NCBI GenBank assembly: GCA_012845835.1
Contig: JABAKD010000020.1
Coordinates: 19,699,606 to 19,763,605 of the forward strand
Direction: 5' to 3'
Source: Undaria pinnatifida
Lineage: Eukaryota; Sar; Phaeophyceae; Laminariales; Alariaceae
Length of the DNA stretch: 64,000 nt
Below the pieces are notes generated by a model. The model was not told the origin of the DNA, ran no database searches, and saw only the letters and a program-made list of their open reading frames with translations. Both the position numbers and the translations under genes were made by a program. Below, piece after piece: positions 46,001-59,045 of the stretch (position 1 is the first letter of the stretch; each line of letters starts with the position of its first letter).

Positions 46001-49000
46001 ACACATTACAAATAAATACAGCAAGGTGATTTGGCCATGCAATTCAATTTTCTAGAGACACCAACTAACTGCCGAGAGCGCTTTATATTTATAGCAGCGT
46101 AGGTAAGCACAATTCGACCAAGTCGACCAGGGAAGAAAGTGCTGAATGATTCTTGCTGTTAAAACGAAAGCGTGTACGGTAGTGGCCGATTATCGCGGGA
46201 ATGTGCCGTGCACATGCCGTGTTTTTTTTTTACTGCACCAAGAATACCGTGGTTTTCGTTTACCGCGGAAGCGTGCCGTGCAAATGTCGTGATTTAGGAT
46301 CACTGTTCCGCGACTGCCGGGGTTTTCGCTTACTGCGGAAGCGTGCCGAGCAAATGCCGTTATTTCTTATTATTGTACCACGACTGCAGTGGCTTTCGAT
46401 TACCGCGAAAGCGTGCCGTGCAAATACCGTAGTCGCGAGTAACCGTGCCATGATCTACCGTATCAGCATTTTACGCCGAAGACAGCCCTACAAAACATTA
46501 TACCCCATGTGCAGCTCTTCGTCCATCTCTCACACGGTCAGAAAATCGCACATCATTGGGAAGGTGGTATTGGGAACCGGCAGCAGTGGGAAGGGGGGGG
46601 GGGGGGGGTAACAACGTGATGCTTAGTTCTTAGCCTGTTGTAACCGATAAGATAAATAGCCGCCAAGCCACTGCTGCCCAAACATATACTTTAAATACGT
46701 ACCAGGTAGCAGTCGAACGGTTATACCGTCTACCAGTACCATTTTGTACAAAACAGGTTCGTTTGAGTCAGAAGATAAAACACCGTAGAGCGGATACCGC
46801 GTCAATAAAACACGGTAAAGCGCTTACCGTGCCAAGATAAATGACCGCAAATCAGTTACCGCGTCAAGATAAATTGCAGTATAGAGGTTTTCCTTCGTCA
46901 AGATAGACGTCGGCGATTACCGCGCCAACATAAATAGCGGTAAACGAGCGGTAAACCGGTATGATATCGCGTCAACAACGAAAAAACGGGCATCACATCG
47001 AGATCAACACACCGAGATAAACGATACCTCATAAATGCTTCCGGCTCACCCTGGCATGGGTAGCACCACATCGCTTAGCCGGAACACCCCACTCTCCACA
47101 TCTTCCTTCGTCACTACGTGCACCTCCGGAAGAGGCGCCCGTACGGTTTTCGCCCGCTTCACCTCCCTTTTCTCCAACGAATCGCCCGCGGCCGCCTCCT
47201 CTCCTGCGCCCCTATCCTCCCCTACCCCCGGCGACGCCTCCTCCTGGGCATCGATTAGTACTTCCGGCTCGGCAAGCATAGCGTCTGGGCTGGAGGCGGA
47301 AGCGTTTTTGGGGAATACAAGGTCACCCTCCACGGCACCTTCCCAACCGTAAAGCTTGACGCGCTCGGAGGCTGCAAGGTTCCAGACCAGCGACTGAAAG
47401 GCGTGTCTGAAGGAGGGGGTTGGGGGAGGAAAAGAGGCGGGGAGGGAGGCAGGCAGGGAGGAAGGGGGGGAGAGAGAGAGGGAGGGAGGGAGTGAGGGGA
47501 GGATAGAGGGAGCGAAGGAGGGGGGGAGGGAGGGGGGGCGAGACGGAGGGAAAAAGAGGTGTCTAAAAAATACGTCTCGAAATACATTTCGTGTCACATG
47601 TACGAGCCACCTACAAACGTCGACGTGCATCAGATAACCTCGATCAGAGGTGCAGAAGAACGACGGTAACTCCAGAACCACCAATATAAACAGGTATATT
47701 ACGTACTCGGTACGTTGGCATTTCGTTTGCTTTCCTCACTTCGTTCGCGATGATTTCGGTTTTATCTAATTCACAGCCTGTAACCATAAACAAAAAATTG
47801 TTTTTCTCTGAGATGGAGAATCAGGAAGGACACCGGGCGTGTCGATGTCGTTGGGCAGAAACAACGGTGTGATGCGAAGACAATGCACTTATTTCCGCGC
47901 GAGGTGGACAGGTGAGGTAAGGCTTCTCACAGGTACATGAGCTGAAGGTTCTTGGGTACGGCCTTTAGAGCCTCGACGTACGCCTTCGGGCCTCCCCTGA
48001 TGAGGGCCAACATCATGCTCTTCTCGGCGTCCATGAAGTACGGCAGCTTGTTCAACGTGCCCTGGATGTCCGTCGGGTTCTTGAGGTAATGTACCTTCAG
48101 GAGAGCAGCGAGACAACACAAAACACGCGCAATAAAATCAGACGCGAAAGAAGCTCAGTTCGAAACGAGCCCGGCCACGAAATATCCAGCACTTTTCCGC
48201 GGAAAAAAAAGGCCACGAAAGACAACGCCATTCACGCTAACACACAAGAAACATCGAAAGCTATTAATAGCAGTACTCACCCGGAAGACGCGGCAGCTAT
48301 GATATACATACATACATACATATGTTCAGACTCTCGGCGATGACGGTGACGGTGACGGTACTGCGGTGCGTGCGATCAAGATAAGACCTACCAGGTGTGC
48401 TGAAACTACCTGCTAAGACTACCCTTTAGCGCCGCATACCGTTAAAAAATAGTACCCAACCATTTGCGATGTCGTACCAGGGTTTTTGTTGTTGTTGTTG
48501 TTGTTGTTGTTGTTGGTCTCACATTAACTCGCATAATCAAGTCCGTGGTCACAGGACAGGCTCCAGTCACTCTGGAGCTGAGGAATACCCCATGGAAACA
48601 ACACAAACAAACCAAAGGTGGTACACGCATATATCACAGCTGACGCAATTGATGCCTCCGGCAGAAACATATAAAAAGTGAAATCGGGAGTCAGCCAACG
48701 ATGTGCCAGGTCCATACTGGTGCATACGTCTCACTCCTCGCGCCTGGAAAAACCGACTATAACACCGCTTGCCGCCCAAATAAGACTACAAGACTGCCAC
48801 GTATACATTACACGTAGTACCCATCACTACGCATACGCCTATCATATACCAGGTATACACGTATACCATACATAAAAATCAGCACGTTGTTTCAACCTTG
48901 AGCATCACAGATATCAAAATTACGGTTAAGGGTGATGTCTCTACACCAACACTACACAGCCACACCGCACCGTCTTTCATATACTAGGCACCACATACGT

Positions 49001-52000
49001 ACAAAGAAGGCAGTATGGTTCTTCTGTCAACGTGCAGCATCTTACGCGTCACAGACATCATATTTACCATTTCAAGATTATGTCTCCACACGATTGCTGG
49101 TCACCACCACAAGTCACACCGCACGCTCATAGTGCTGTCCCCACACCATTTCTATCGACCCCAGCACGAGTGCTATGGTATGTAATGCCCTCGAGGGCCA
49201 GTACAACGTCACGACTAAAATGCGGGAACGGGTTACTTGCTCAGACCCGCTGAACCAAGCCTTACAAACACAAGCCTCACCGTATCCTAAAAGCCTCCCT
49301 ACCATCTGCATTCGCACTTGTTACCTTGCTGTCATGCGTTGCCTCGTTCTCCCCCATCCTAGGCGTCATGATGAGTCTCACCGCCCCTTCCCAGTCCTCC
49401 TTCAGCATCGCCAGCCCCACCTCGCTCGTCGGTGCCCCCCCGGACCCAAACCTCTGAAGACCAAAATAGTTGATAAACCCGCGCTCCCGAACCCACGCAC
49501 ACCGGAGGTCAATCGTCTCTCGCAGTTTCACCCCCTTCTCCAAAATCGTCTCCTCTAGCTCCTCTTGTGACTTGCCGTCCCCGTCCATCGGCACGCCTCC
49601 TTCAGTGGCCGCACAACCTTCAGCAGAATTATCCGAGATTTGGTGGACACCACCAGTGGATTCGTCGCCGGGCAGGGTGAGGTTTCTAAGAACGATTCCG
49701 AACCGGTTCCCAGAAAGGTTCCCGAGCTTGAGCGGCTCCGACACGTACGAGAAGTTTCCGAGGAGGACGATGGGGCCCTGCGCTCTCAAAAAAAGGCAAA
49801 GCGCGTGTGTGCCGACCAGGGTTGGGAAAATTTATAAACAAAGAAGTAAACAAACAAAATAAATACGAAACAAAATAAATACGAAACAAAATATATACGA
49901 AACTAAATACACAAAACAAAACAAAACAACAACTAGCCTACCTAGCTACCCATATGCCATAAGTAACAAACTACTTGTCTAACTTTAGCATGTCGCCTGC
50001 GCCTCGGTCCTACGTCTCTTTCCGTCGCAGGCTGGTGGGGTATGCCAGGTAGTGTATAGTGAATAGTGTGTGTGTTAAAAGTGCAAAAGCAACGGTAGGA
50101 GACAAACAACACGCGCACACACAGCATCACGGTACTACAGCATTCATAGTAGTAGCAGCAATAGTACCGCTGCACGCTCTTCCTGCACGGTTAGTATAAG
50201 AGAATAATGCTGTTCACAATGTCGCATTTATCGATTAATAGTACATAGTAGCAGCAATAGTACCGCTCCGCGCTCATCCTGCACGGTTAGTAAGAATAAT
50301 ACTATTCATATTATCACATTTATCGATTTTTCGGTCGATATATCTGTGTCCGTGTTAAATGGCGGGTGCAGCATTTCGGTCCAAACGAAGCTTTCGAGAC
50401 CACGGCTGCGGCTGCGGCGGGTGCGGCGGATGCGGCAGCTGACCTGGAAGGAACCAAGGGGTCGGTTGAACGTTCTGAGCTCTTGTATGCTCTTCCTCTT
50501 TACTGTGCACCACTGCGACGTGACGCCTCGCTTGTCCTTCGTGCCTGCGTACCCCACGATCTTCCCAGAAAAACGGAAGTGCTTGGCCATGCGGCTGACT
50601 GCTCCCATCTGTGCGGGAAAATAAGAGCAGATTAGGTTGTGCTAGGTTATCTTATGTTAGGGTTAGGTTACGTTGGACTGGCTTAGGTTACCACGGGTTG
50701 GGGTAGGTTAGCTTGGGCTAGCTTAGGTTAGTTCCGAAGTCAGTGACAACTGCAACAGCACCAACATTATTTGTTTTTAAGCCCAACGCACACTACTACG
50801 CAAGAATACCGGAGATCATCCTCCACGCCTCGCTTTCGACACAAACCTGAGGGCTCCAAAGGAGGAAGAGCTGAAACAACAGTTCAGGAGTCACACACAA
50901 GTAGTACTGATATCATAGGTCACCTAAAGTCTCAATGGCAAAGTCAACACACAACCTCCGACCCCGTCGCACGAAGGCTGTGTACGACTTCACCCGGTTT
51001 CGACAGATTCGTTGAAATACGCTTGGACCTAACCCAATCACGACCGTCTGGGCATGTTCTCTGAATGACGTGAATGAAGCGAATAAAGTGAACGATTTGA
51101 ATGAGCGAAGCAAATGAAGTGGATGGAACGAATGAAGCGAATGATGTGAATCAAGAGGTAACGAAGAGTTGGTGCGGACTATCAACCATTTCGTCGAAGC
51201 TGGGCTAAGTTATAAAAACTGCGGCGTCCCTTTACCCTTAACCGCAAGCAATGGCGACCTACAAAATGCCGACAAATCGAACACCGCGTACGCCGCCCAA
51301 CCCCACCGTGTCACTGTTCTCCTTGTACAACACGAAGCGGCAGAACTCGGGTCTGTCCGCAGGCCACGCCCAACGCCCCTCCCCGCCCGCGAGGTCTCCC
51401 CTTCTCCGCTTGTTGCTGCCTTTGCGCCAGTCCGGCTTCATCTTCAGCTGGACACACTTCGGCCCATTCGGGTCCGTTTTGACAACTGCTTCGACCTTCT
51501 TCGCCTCATCGCCACCTTTTTCGCCACCGTTTTCGCCACTGCTTTTTTCCTGGGCCGAAGCAGAAGAAGGCTTAGCTGCATCTGCAGCAACTGCGTCCGT
51601 GCCGTTGCAGGAGGGAGCGTCCACTTTGTCGCCGCTTTCTGCGCTTGGCGCGTCAGCCGAGGTGGGAGAGGCACCGTCGGAAGTAGCTTCGGGGGTTTCC
51701 ACGGAAGCAGGCGGTACCACCGCAGGCTCGTCGACGGTTTCCGCGAGAAGGTATCGGCTGAGGTTTTTCTTGAGGAGGTTGTATATCTGAGGAGGCAGCA
51801 CATCACATGGGAGGGCGGGGGGTGAGAACGAGAGGACAATCAAACCGTCACAGGCGAAACAACGAATACAAATATACAAGTGCAAATATACATATATATA
51901 TGTGTGTAAAACCTTGTTGGGAACCTGGCATGCCCGACAAATAATCAACAACTATGTTTAACAACGCAAGGATGCAGAAGACCGAGTACCACCATCCTGC

Positions 52001-55000
52001 GGTCGTGCCGCACAACAAGCTCCCGGCGTTGTAGACTAGTCGAGGTACTAAATCTGCCATCCCCTACCCCAGCAGGTGGTGCTGTTCTTGTCGAGGTGTG
52101 GGCGATGTCGCAGCCTTCAACATTGTATCGTCTCTTTTCCTGCCTACTCCCCTAAAGGTTGGGTTGATAGCGGCTTCCCACCTGATAAGGCTCTCATGTG
52201 CACGCAAGGCTCTGAGTGCACCGTACACCGTATGATGCTCGCTCGCTACCTGCCACATAGTGAAAGAATGTCATGGTAACCCCCCCACCCCCCGCTAGCG
52301 GCGTTAAGATTTGATGCGAGTAGTATCCCCTCACCATACCTGGCTGGAGTTATCGCCTACAATATTATACGTGGATGGGGAACCAGTGTTCTTCCCTTCA
52401 CTTCGAACACATTTGGGGGAGGCAATAAACTGACATCAAGCATCAGCGATGCGTAACTACACTCAAGCAATGTGTCAAGCACCCTCCTTTTATGACTGAC
52501 CCGAGCAGAGCCTGAGACAACCATAGTGCCCCGTGTGCTTAACCCATTCGGCTCTGCACCCACGTTTTCGGAGACATGTACAGTACTGACTAGAAAATAG
52601 CGTGCATTTTGTTCCCGGTAGGAAATGGGTTGTTAAAACTGGCGTCGACGGCAAGCTCTAAATAACGGCGTGTGTATGTGCCTCACCATTGTCCGGGTGG
52701 TCTTGTCGGAGGACGGTAGGGTAAGAGTTCGCTTATCCCTGCCCCGAACGCAGATGCCTTCCAGCACAAACGCCTCCACCTGATAATAACCGGGATTGAA
52801 GAAGAGGCTAAAGGTTCCAGCGCGTGCAAGGGCGGACATATCGGCAAACACCAGCTAAAACGCCAACAACTCGGTCGATTTGGCCAATAATAATACAACA
52901 TCACATTGCTGCACAACAAAAAAACACGTAGTAAAGATGGTCCTACGAATCTTACATGAAAACTATGAATAGTTGGCCTACACTGCTTATAGTATTGATA
53001 ATATATACCTGGTATATATTATTCGTTCACCTACATGTTACTGCTACATTATTACTGCCCCCCCCCAAGAGACGGACTCGTTTTGAAGAGAAGTATGCTC
53101 TTGAGCGTAATCCAACGCCAACGTTCAATGTAATCAAATTCAACCACGGCCTGACTTCCGAGTATATAATCAAGAAATAAAAAGTACGAGGTGTTAAACA
53201 GTGATTATTACTGCAGCAGCAACGTTAACCGGGGATGAAGAAAGACAGGTAACCCTGGCCCGAAACATCCTTACCAGCTCTAATCATCAAGACCTTAGCC
53301 CTTGTGGGACCTATATTAAGCGACCTGAACAACGAGAAGCACGTTCTTGAGAACTCTCTAATAGGAGGAGCGTGCAATATTACACCATTACACTATTGCA
53401 GTATTATACTATTACAATATTACAGTATTACACTATTATACCGTCGGATTCCCTAGACGGGTTCATAGATGGCAGTCGCAATGCCTTCCGAGTGCAAGAG
53501 ACGCCAGACGCCTCCTGGGCGCAAAACACTTAAGCTCTACGGGCATGCGCATGCGCCGTAAAAAAAAAAGGAATTGCACTGAACATCACAGGGGTAACCT
53601 TGGACTCGTTTTCACCAAAACCATGGTGAGCCATGATACGAGTGCATGCACCGTACATCACACCCTGGGTGGGCCAGATGAAAATCGCGCGACCCCAGCC
53701 CCCAACCCGTAGCACAGCTGACCTTGGCGGTGACCTCCTCCCCAAGCACTGGCAACAGCGTCTGAGCACCGCTCTTCACGAGCGGCTTCGTTTCCTCTTC
53801 CTCCTCCTTCTTTCTGGCTTCCTCCTCAATTTTTCTGGCCTCTTCATCATTTTTCTTAGCCCCTTTTTCTTGCTCCTCGCTCACACTGTTATGAGTGGCC
53901 TCCTTCGTCCCCCCCTCCTTCTCCCCTTTGCCTTCCTCCGGACCTCCCGCCCCGCTCACAACCGCCTGTCCCGCCGCCCCCCTCTTCCCCTCGTCTTCTT
54001 CTGTCACACTCGTCTCCGCGACCGCCGAGGTCTCGGCCGGTGGTGCGGTGGTGGGATGCTGCCTTGGTGCATTAGGCCGGCGGTCAGGGCGGGAGTGGTC
54101 GATAGGCCAAAGAAGTCCAGGAAAATCCGTTCCTCTGCACACTTCCCCATCAGGATCAATCTTGGTTTACATTCAGGTATGGCGCCAAGAGTTGGTAAGT
54201 ATTGAGGGGGAATGTTAGGGCGGGGAAGGGGACGGGGGGCGTCAGTGGAACAGGTATGGCGTTAAAAGTTATGAAGTGTGGAGGGGGAATGTTCCGGTGG
54301 GGAAGGAGAGGGGGGGCTACAGTGGAGGGTTAAGGTTGGACATAGGGCGACGGCTCCGCCGGTCAAAGGGAAAGTTGCTAGCTCGCGGGTGGCGTCGAAA
54401 CATTATGATTATTGTGATTATTTCGCATCGGGGGGTGACGTTTGCCTTGGCGAGGTATGCATTTGTGGGGATTCTCGACTCCGTTCTCCGCATATGGTAT
54501 TTTTTTGCTCCGGAGCGCCCGACCCCACGACTCTCGTGCCAAACAACGGACTAGAAACTAAGTCTATCTGTTGTCCTGTAACCTGCAACTGTCTCTGTTG
54601 TACGAAGCAACGCCGCTTTCACCACAGTATGCGCACAAACCGCGACATACACCTCAACTTCTTCCCATGTCGAGCAGCCCTTCAGTCACTGTACGTCAAG
54701 ATCGAACTGACCGCGTCATGACACACATTCCGGTAGCAACTCCTACCAACGACATGCTACCTGATATACCCGATATCTTGGAAAGTTTTTGGTACTGTAC
54801 TTGCTTTTATCGGGACATTTTTCTCCATCTTGTGACCACGAGCTGGATTTGAGGGAGATTAGTTAACGTGAGAACATCGTCATCATAACCGTCATCGTCA
54901 TCGTCATCGTCACCGTCACCTTCGCCATCTCGTCTTATTCGTCATCATCAACGAAATCACGAAGAGATGAGGGTTTCTCGACAACAACACATGAAACGCA

Positions 55001-55868
55001 ATCACCTCGTGCACGATGAAGTCCGAGTAACGCTGCTTCAGCACCCCAGAAAAGCTAGTGTCGCTCTCCGACAAAAAGTGGGTAATGCCCACCGTTGGTT
55101 CCGTGGCCCTCTTGCCTGAGAGGCAACACCAACAAGAATTAGGAGACGTGCCAGGCAGCACACACGTCGCTCCTATAGGTATCACACTATCCACATGAAC
55201 AAGTGGTGCTTTTCCTTTTGCCGATTCCAGGTCGACATGTTTGGAGTTCAAGATGAATTAAAATGTTTGTCGAGTTCAGATTTCATTTCGATATCAAGCT
55301 GCATCAACATGTCGCGTACACCTTCAACATATTCGATATGATATCCGAATACAATACGGCACTGTTCGAGGACAATTTATGAATTTTTCGCAGTTGTTTT
55401 CTAAGATTGGATGTTGGAAATGGACGGTAACGTTGAACACATTCGGTCAATTCTATATAATATATAACACCAACATCAGCCCCATATATAGCCCAGCTAT
55501 GACACATGAGTCACCATATGCATACAGCCTATTTGGTATTCTGCAATCCCGCCCAACCCCCCGATGGTCCGTGATGCCGTCCACGTGTCTCACCCATGAG
55601 CGCCAAGGTTTCCTGAGTGGGTTCAGCAGGTCTGCGGTCAGTCCAGTCGGTGCCCCCACGCCCCCCCCCACGGCCTCTACTTCCTCCACCTCCGCCTCGA
55701 CCCCCTCCCCTCCAGCCCCCCCCCCCCCCCTCCTCCGCGGCCTCCTCTGCGTCCGCCTCGTCCTCTGCTACCCCCGTTGCCCCCACCTCTCCACTGCCCA
55801 CCGCCGCCACCTCCTCGGAAACCTCTTCCCCCTCCCCTCCCCCGAAATCCGCGACCACGTCCTTCCAT
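43054..55868 (-). CDS. PUS7: PUS7/TruD-family pseudouridine synthase, 11 exons
   Basis: Isomerises uridine to pseudouridine in tRNAs, snRNA and mRNA (role known for eukaryotic PUS7). Exons in order: 55868-55594, 55115-55006, 54160-53723, 52779-52687, 51786-51307, 50608-50444, 49777-49325, 48094-47931, 47406-47050, 44904-44773, 43756-43054. Every junction is GT-AG and in phase. Product is about 1122 residues; human PUS7 is about 660. Exon 1 encodes an RGG-rich tail; exon 2 has VGITHFL and QRYSDFIVHE, continued by IDPDGEV in exon 3; exon 5 ends FVLYKENSDT; exon 6 holds the catalytic-loop motif GTKDKRG (Asp near residue 490); exon 7 GNFSYVSEPLKLG and GFINYFGLQRFG; exons 8-9 join as LMYLHAFQSLVWN; exon 10 SYPTNGV; exon 11 YATMCLREITKQDTS. 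The extra length is acidic or Ala-rich insertions in exons 3, 5, 7, 9 and 11. Exon 1 needs a one-base change in a 15-C run (55716-55730) to stay in frame, so sequence error or polymorphism is likely there. Confidence 0.93.
45018..45295 (+). repeat. 70-bp minisatellite block, copy 1
   Basis: Units containing GTGCCGTGCAAATGCCG start at 45081, 45151 and 45221, followed by a unique tail ending ACGCCGAAGACAGCCCT. In PUS7 intron 9. Confidence 0.8.
46185..46490 (+). repeat. 70-bp minisatellite block, copy 2
   Basis: Diverged copies of the same unit as at 45018-45295 with the same terminal tail (ACGCCGAAGACAGCCCT), so a whole array plus flank was duplicated inside PUS7 intron 9. Ends before a 13-G run near 46596. 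Confidence 0.75.
46780..46970 (+). repeat. Degenerate ~37-bp repeat
   Basis: Recurring TTACCG(C/T)G(T/C)CAA(G/C)ATAAA with variable spacers, about five units, in PUS7 intron 9. Confidence 0.5.
47410..47548 (+). repeat. Purine-rich (GGGA)n tract
   Basis: Near-continuous G/A sequence with GGGAGGGA repeats, in PUS7 intron 8 next to the acceptor of exon 9. On the transcript strand it is a long polypyrimidine tract. Confidence 0.75.
48486..48566 (-). mobile_element. (CAA)n-tailed retroposon end, second copy
   Basis: Reverse complement of the unit at 2506-2592: (GTT)n at 48486-48514 followed by TCTCACATTAACTCGC and CCGTGGTCACAGGACA. It sits in intron 7 of the PUS7 gene, in antisense orientation to the tail. 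Confidence 0.5.
50152..50330 (+). repeat. ~95-bp tandem duplication
   Basis: GTAGCAGCAATAGTACCGCT, then CTGCACGGTTAGTA, then CATTTATCGAT, repeated twice. Lies in PUS7 intron 6 just past exon 6. Confidence 0.75.
50636..50732 (+). repeat. TTAGG-rich degenerate repeat
   Basis: AGGTTA recurs about eight times with variable spacing, in PUS7 intron 5. Telomere-like only in composition. Confidence 0.5.
53385..53445 (+). repeat. ATTACA-rich simple repeat
   Basis: ATTACACTATT/ATTATACTATT variants, in PUS7 intron 3. Confidence 0.65.
54172..54330 (+). repeat. ~78-bp tandem duplication, G-rich
   Basis: Two units starting CAGGTATGGCG and holding GAGGGGGAATGTT and GGGGAAGG, immediately upstream of PUS7 exon 3. 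Confidence 0.7.
54828..54930 (+). mobile_element. Diverged retroposon end with (CGTCAT)n tail
   Basis: CTTGTGACCACGAGCTGGAT and GTTAACGTGAGAACATCG resemble the (CAA)n-tailed unit, but the tail is (CGTCAT)n/(CGTCAC)n. Located in PUS7 intron 2. Confidence 0.35.
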
Positions 55869-58800
55869 GGCTTGTGTGTGGTGTTATCAGGTTATACCGG
55901 TCTGGTGGGTTTCCAAGGTACACGGAGGGATTGTTTGGCTGTCAAGAGTTGTGTCTACTTTGATCACACGCCATGAATGTTGTGCTCTCAGACTAGTCGC
56001 TTGTTTGCTTTTGCCAAAGGAGCATCATACCAGGTATTGACCACCTGGTACATACCTCGTAGCTAAGAAAACGTAGAGTGGCATTGGTCGAAGTTCTTGC
56101 TAAGCGCAAGGTTGAAGCAGGACGTATCATACGGTTGGGGGAGGGTAAGCGTGGAAGCACGCCGTACGCACCCCTCTAATATGCTCGTACTTCTGTGCCT
56201 GGTATAAAAAACCCTGTTTGTCGCTGCGAATATGTTAAGGGCGTGTTGGGGATTAACCGCTGGGCGAGAAAACATTGGTTTGTTGGTTTGTTTTGAGGTA
56301 ACGGTCTTGGAGCCGCTGGGCCATAACTTGTAGGGCAGGAAGCAAGCAGGGTAGCAGAGCCGCATGCACACGGGGTTTATCGTCACCAAATGATACACTT
56401 TGCGATAAGGGCCAGATTCCAACCCTAAAACTTGTAGTAGGTACAAGACAAGCGAGACGAGCGTGTGCTCACCAATTGTCGAGTTGCACCCACAAGTGGA
56501 CAAGAGAGTATGCAATGTGAGGTGTGTGCCTTTGTGTAAGCCGCAGTGACAAGTACATCGATATGATGCTGCGGTGCATCACTCTGCTCAACTCACAACC
56601 CATCCAACAACCAGCGCAGCAGTATACATGGGCCATGCATTATGATTATACGTGGATCAAGAACGCGGGCGCGGGTGCTTTATTAATAGCGCTTTCTAGC
56701 CTATACAACGACTGACTCACTGGTCATACTACTGCTGGGCCTCCACCATGCACCACGCTGCTCACTCCTTGTGACATAACACCAAGGTACCAGGGGTACC
56801 TTGTACTGGTACCTGGTACTGTATACGATAAGGCGGGGAGGTGCGGAGGATGAAGGTGCGGAAGTACCAGCTAGACTACAAATATCAGGTACTGGTATCA
56901 AGGAGTGGTGGACGATATCTGAGAGCGTACCACCGCCCAGAAACCCTCTACAGCCCAACATGCGAGGTACCATATATTCGGTGGTATGCGTCCATAAATC
57001 AAGCAAGGCGCAATGAATAGCTTTGTCGCCATGTCAACAAGAGAGGACAAGCCCCGCAGCTGTGCACATCACACAGCAGGAGTACAGCGCTATCCCGGTA
57101 CCCATGACTTGTTAGCCGTTTATTGACTGTCAAGTGGCAGCTTGCAGCGATTTTGACTTCTACATGTTGACATTTTGGTCAATGGACAAGGCGGAAGACT
57201 ACTAGCGGCGGAGGCACGCTAGACCATATCAACCGCGCAGTTTCTCCTTGCCTGCAGCAGCTTAAGGCTAGGCCTGCAGCCACATGTGTCAACATGTCAT
57301 GCCAACACCGCACTACAGCAGCACAGCCAACAGCACAGCTGCTCTGTCTGCTGCCACGAGTATCAGTTCTGCTGTTCTGCTGCCGCTGCTGAACTGCTGT
57401 AATAGGTGGCCACCTCTCTGTCTTGGAATGTTCGTCCGTGAAATCTGCACCCTCAAATACGGATCACCAACACAGCAATGACACGTCTGCGTTGCGTTTC
57501 CATTGCCTATTGCTACAGCTTCTCTAAGCAAGCTAGCATGCTCACATGATCGGGTTCTCGTCCAAGGTGTGCGATCCTGAAAATGGGATTGGGGGTGTTA
57601 GGATCACGCTTCCGGAATAAACACGCCTCCACACCTATAAAGAAATATCGAGAGTCCAGTTGTCCAGTTGGCAGTTGTCCAGTTTGCATGTTCAATAAAA
57701 TGTGCGTGTATGCAAAACGTGTATGTAATAATATGGCTAGACTATGTATGTGCAACGTGCAACGTGTAAATAACAGGGGGTTCCAGGCATCACACCATAC
57801 GTGTACGAACCCCACGCATACTGCTTGCTGTCGTCTAGTGTACTCTGTGTGGCATGATATAGTAGTATGTTCACGTAACTAAGGTGGGCTCTAGTCTACC
57901 TACCGCCGAGTGAACTGACCGCTCCGCATGGAAAACTGTCGAACGTATGAAGATTATCCATTGCGGTGCATGAACCATTTCCACCTCCGATAGCCGCCCC
58001 GCCACCGCGCGCGTCGGCTTAAAGCGGCGGGGCTGAATGACTTTTTGGCATGTTCGTGGCAGAGAGTGAAGATGGCACGATTTCGCGCACAACGTTTGTT
58101 CCAGATACAGTAGTACTGTGCAATCAAACAGCATGCCCGCGAGATATCTGATCCCATTATTTTTCCGCTGAGTTATAAATTCGTTTTACTGCGGGACGGT
58201 AGTCTCGTAGCAGGTTAATCTCTTCCTCAAGATCAAGGTGTGGAGATACACCGAGGTGGGAAACGTGGATAACCTCACGCTCGAGGGTCAGCAACGAGGG
58301 AACACCTCAGAGTGCCCTCGAGGATCCAGGATCCAGGATAGCCTTGAAGGATAATCATACCAGTAGTGATAACGAGGCGGTACGATCCAGGCAGGGAATA
58401 TGGCCTGGTATCCACATCACGCCCCCCTTTTTCAGATGTGCAAAAAAAGTGCGCGTCTTGCAAAAGGTATCGACTTGGGATGACAGGATCCTAGGAATTC
58501 CCTGATCTAGGGGTTAGGGCCTGCTAAGGTATCCACATTACTGATCTCCCTGTATTGAAAAAAAGGCAAAATAAATCGCGGTCATTATTCCGTTCATCCA
58601 ATATAATATATTCATCCTTACATCCTATAAATCTATATATATCTTAGTTCGCTTATCACATATGCACATCCTTACGTCTGCGGATATCTCCCGCCTCTGA
58701 CCGCCTTTCCGCGCGGTTTTTTGGCTGAGGCGTGCCCCCGCCTCGCCTGCAACCACCGGCTCAGCTGATCCGCCCGCTCGGCGCCGTAGCGCGCGCGCGA

Positions 58801-59045
58801 GGCCTCGACGTCGAGATCTACGACGAGATCTCCGAAAAATCGTGCCCTGTGAGACGTTTGGTGCGTAGTCTGCACACAGGGCTAATGTCTTCGCGTTATT
58901 TCTTCGGTGCGTGTTCTCTGACCTCCGACACACGGGGGGGGGTCGATTACCTGGCCGGCGTCGCCATTGTAAAGGCCACTAAGCGAGGTTTGTGCTAGGA
59001 TCTGGGGAAGAAAAGTTCGTAATCCCCGAGAACACATGCCACCCA
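55869..59045. other. Intergenic DNA upstream of PUS7
   Basis: A 150-codon minus frame (56063-56515) lacks ATG and family features. 58680-58860 is GC-rich with a hairpin GCCCTGTG/CACAGGGC at 58845-58886. No gene recognised. Confidence 0.4.

Noticed and set aside
50636-50732. Interstitial telomere
   Set aside because: AGGTTA words are irregularly spaced and imperfect; only compositional similarity.
51848-52060. 70-codon ATG frame with a hydrophobic segment (minus)
   Set aside because: Falls in PUS7 intron 4 between two in-phase exons; no homology signal.
55677-55868. Separate small RGG protein ending at 55677
   Set aside because: The stop appears only because of the C homopolymer; the RGG pattern continues in the next frame to a donor that joins PUS7 exon 2.
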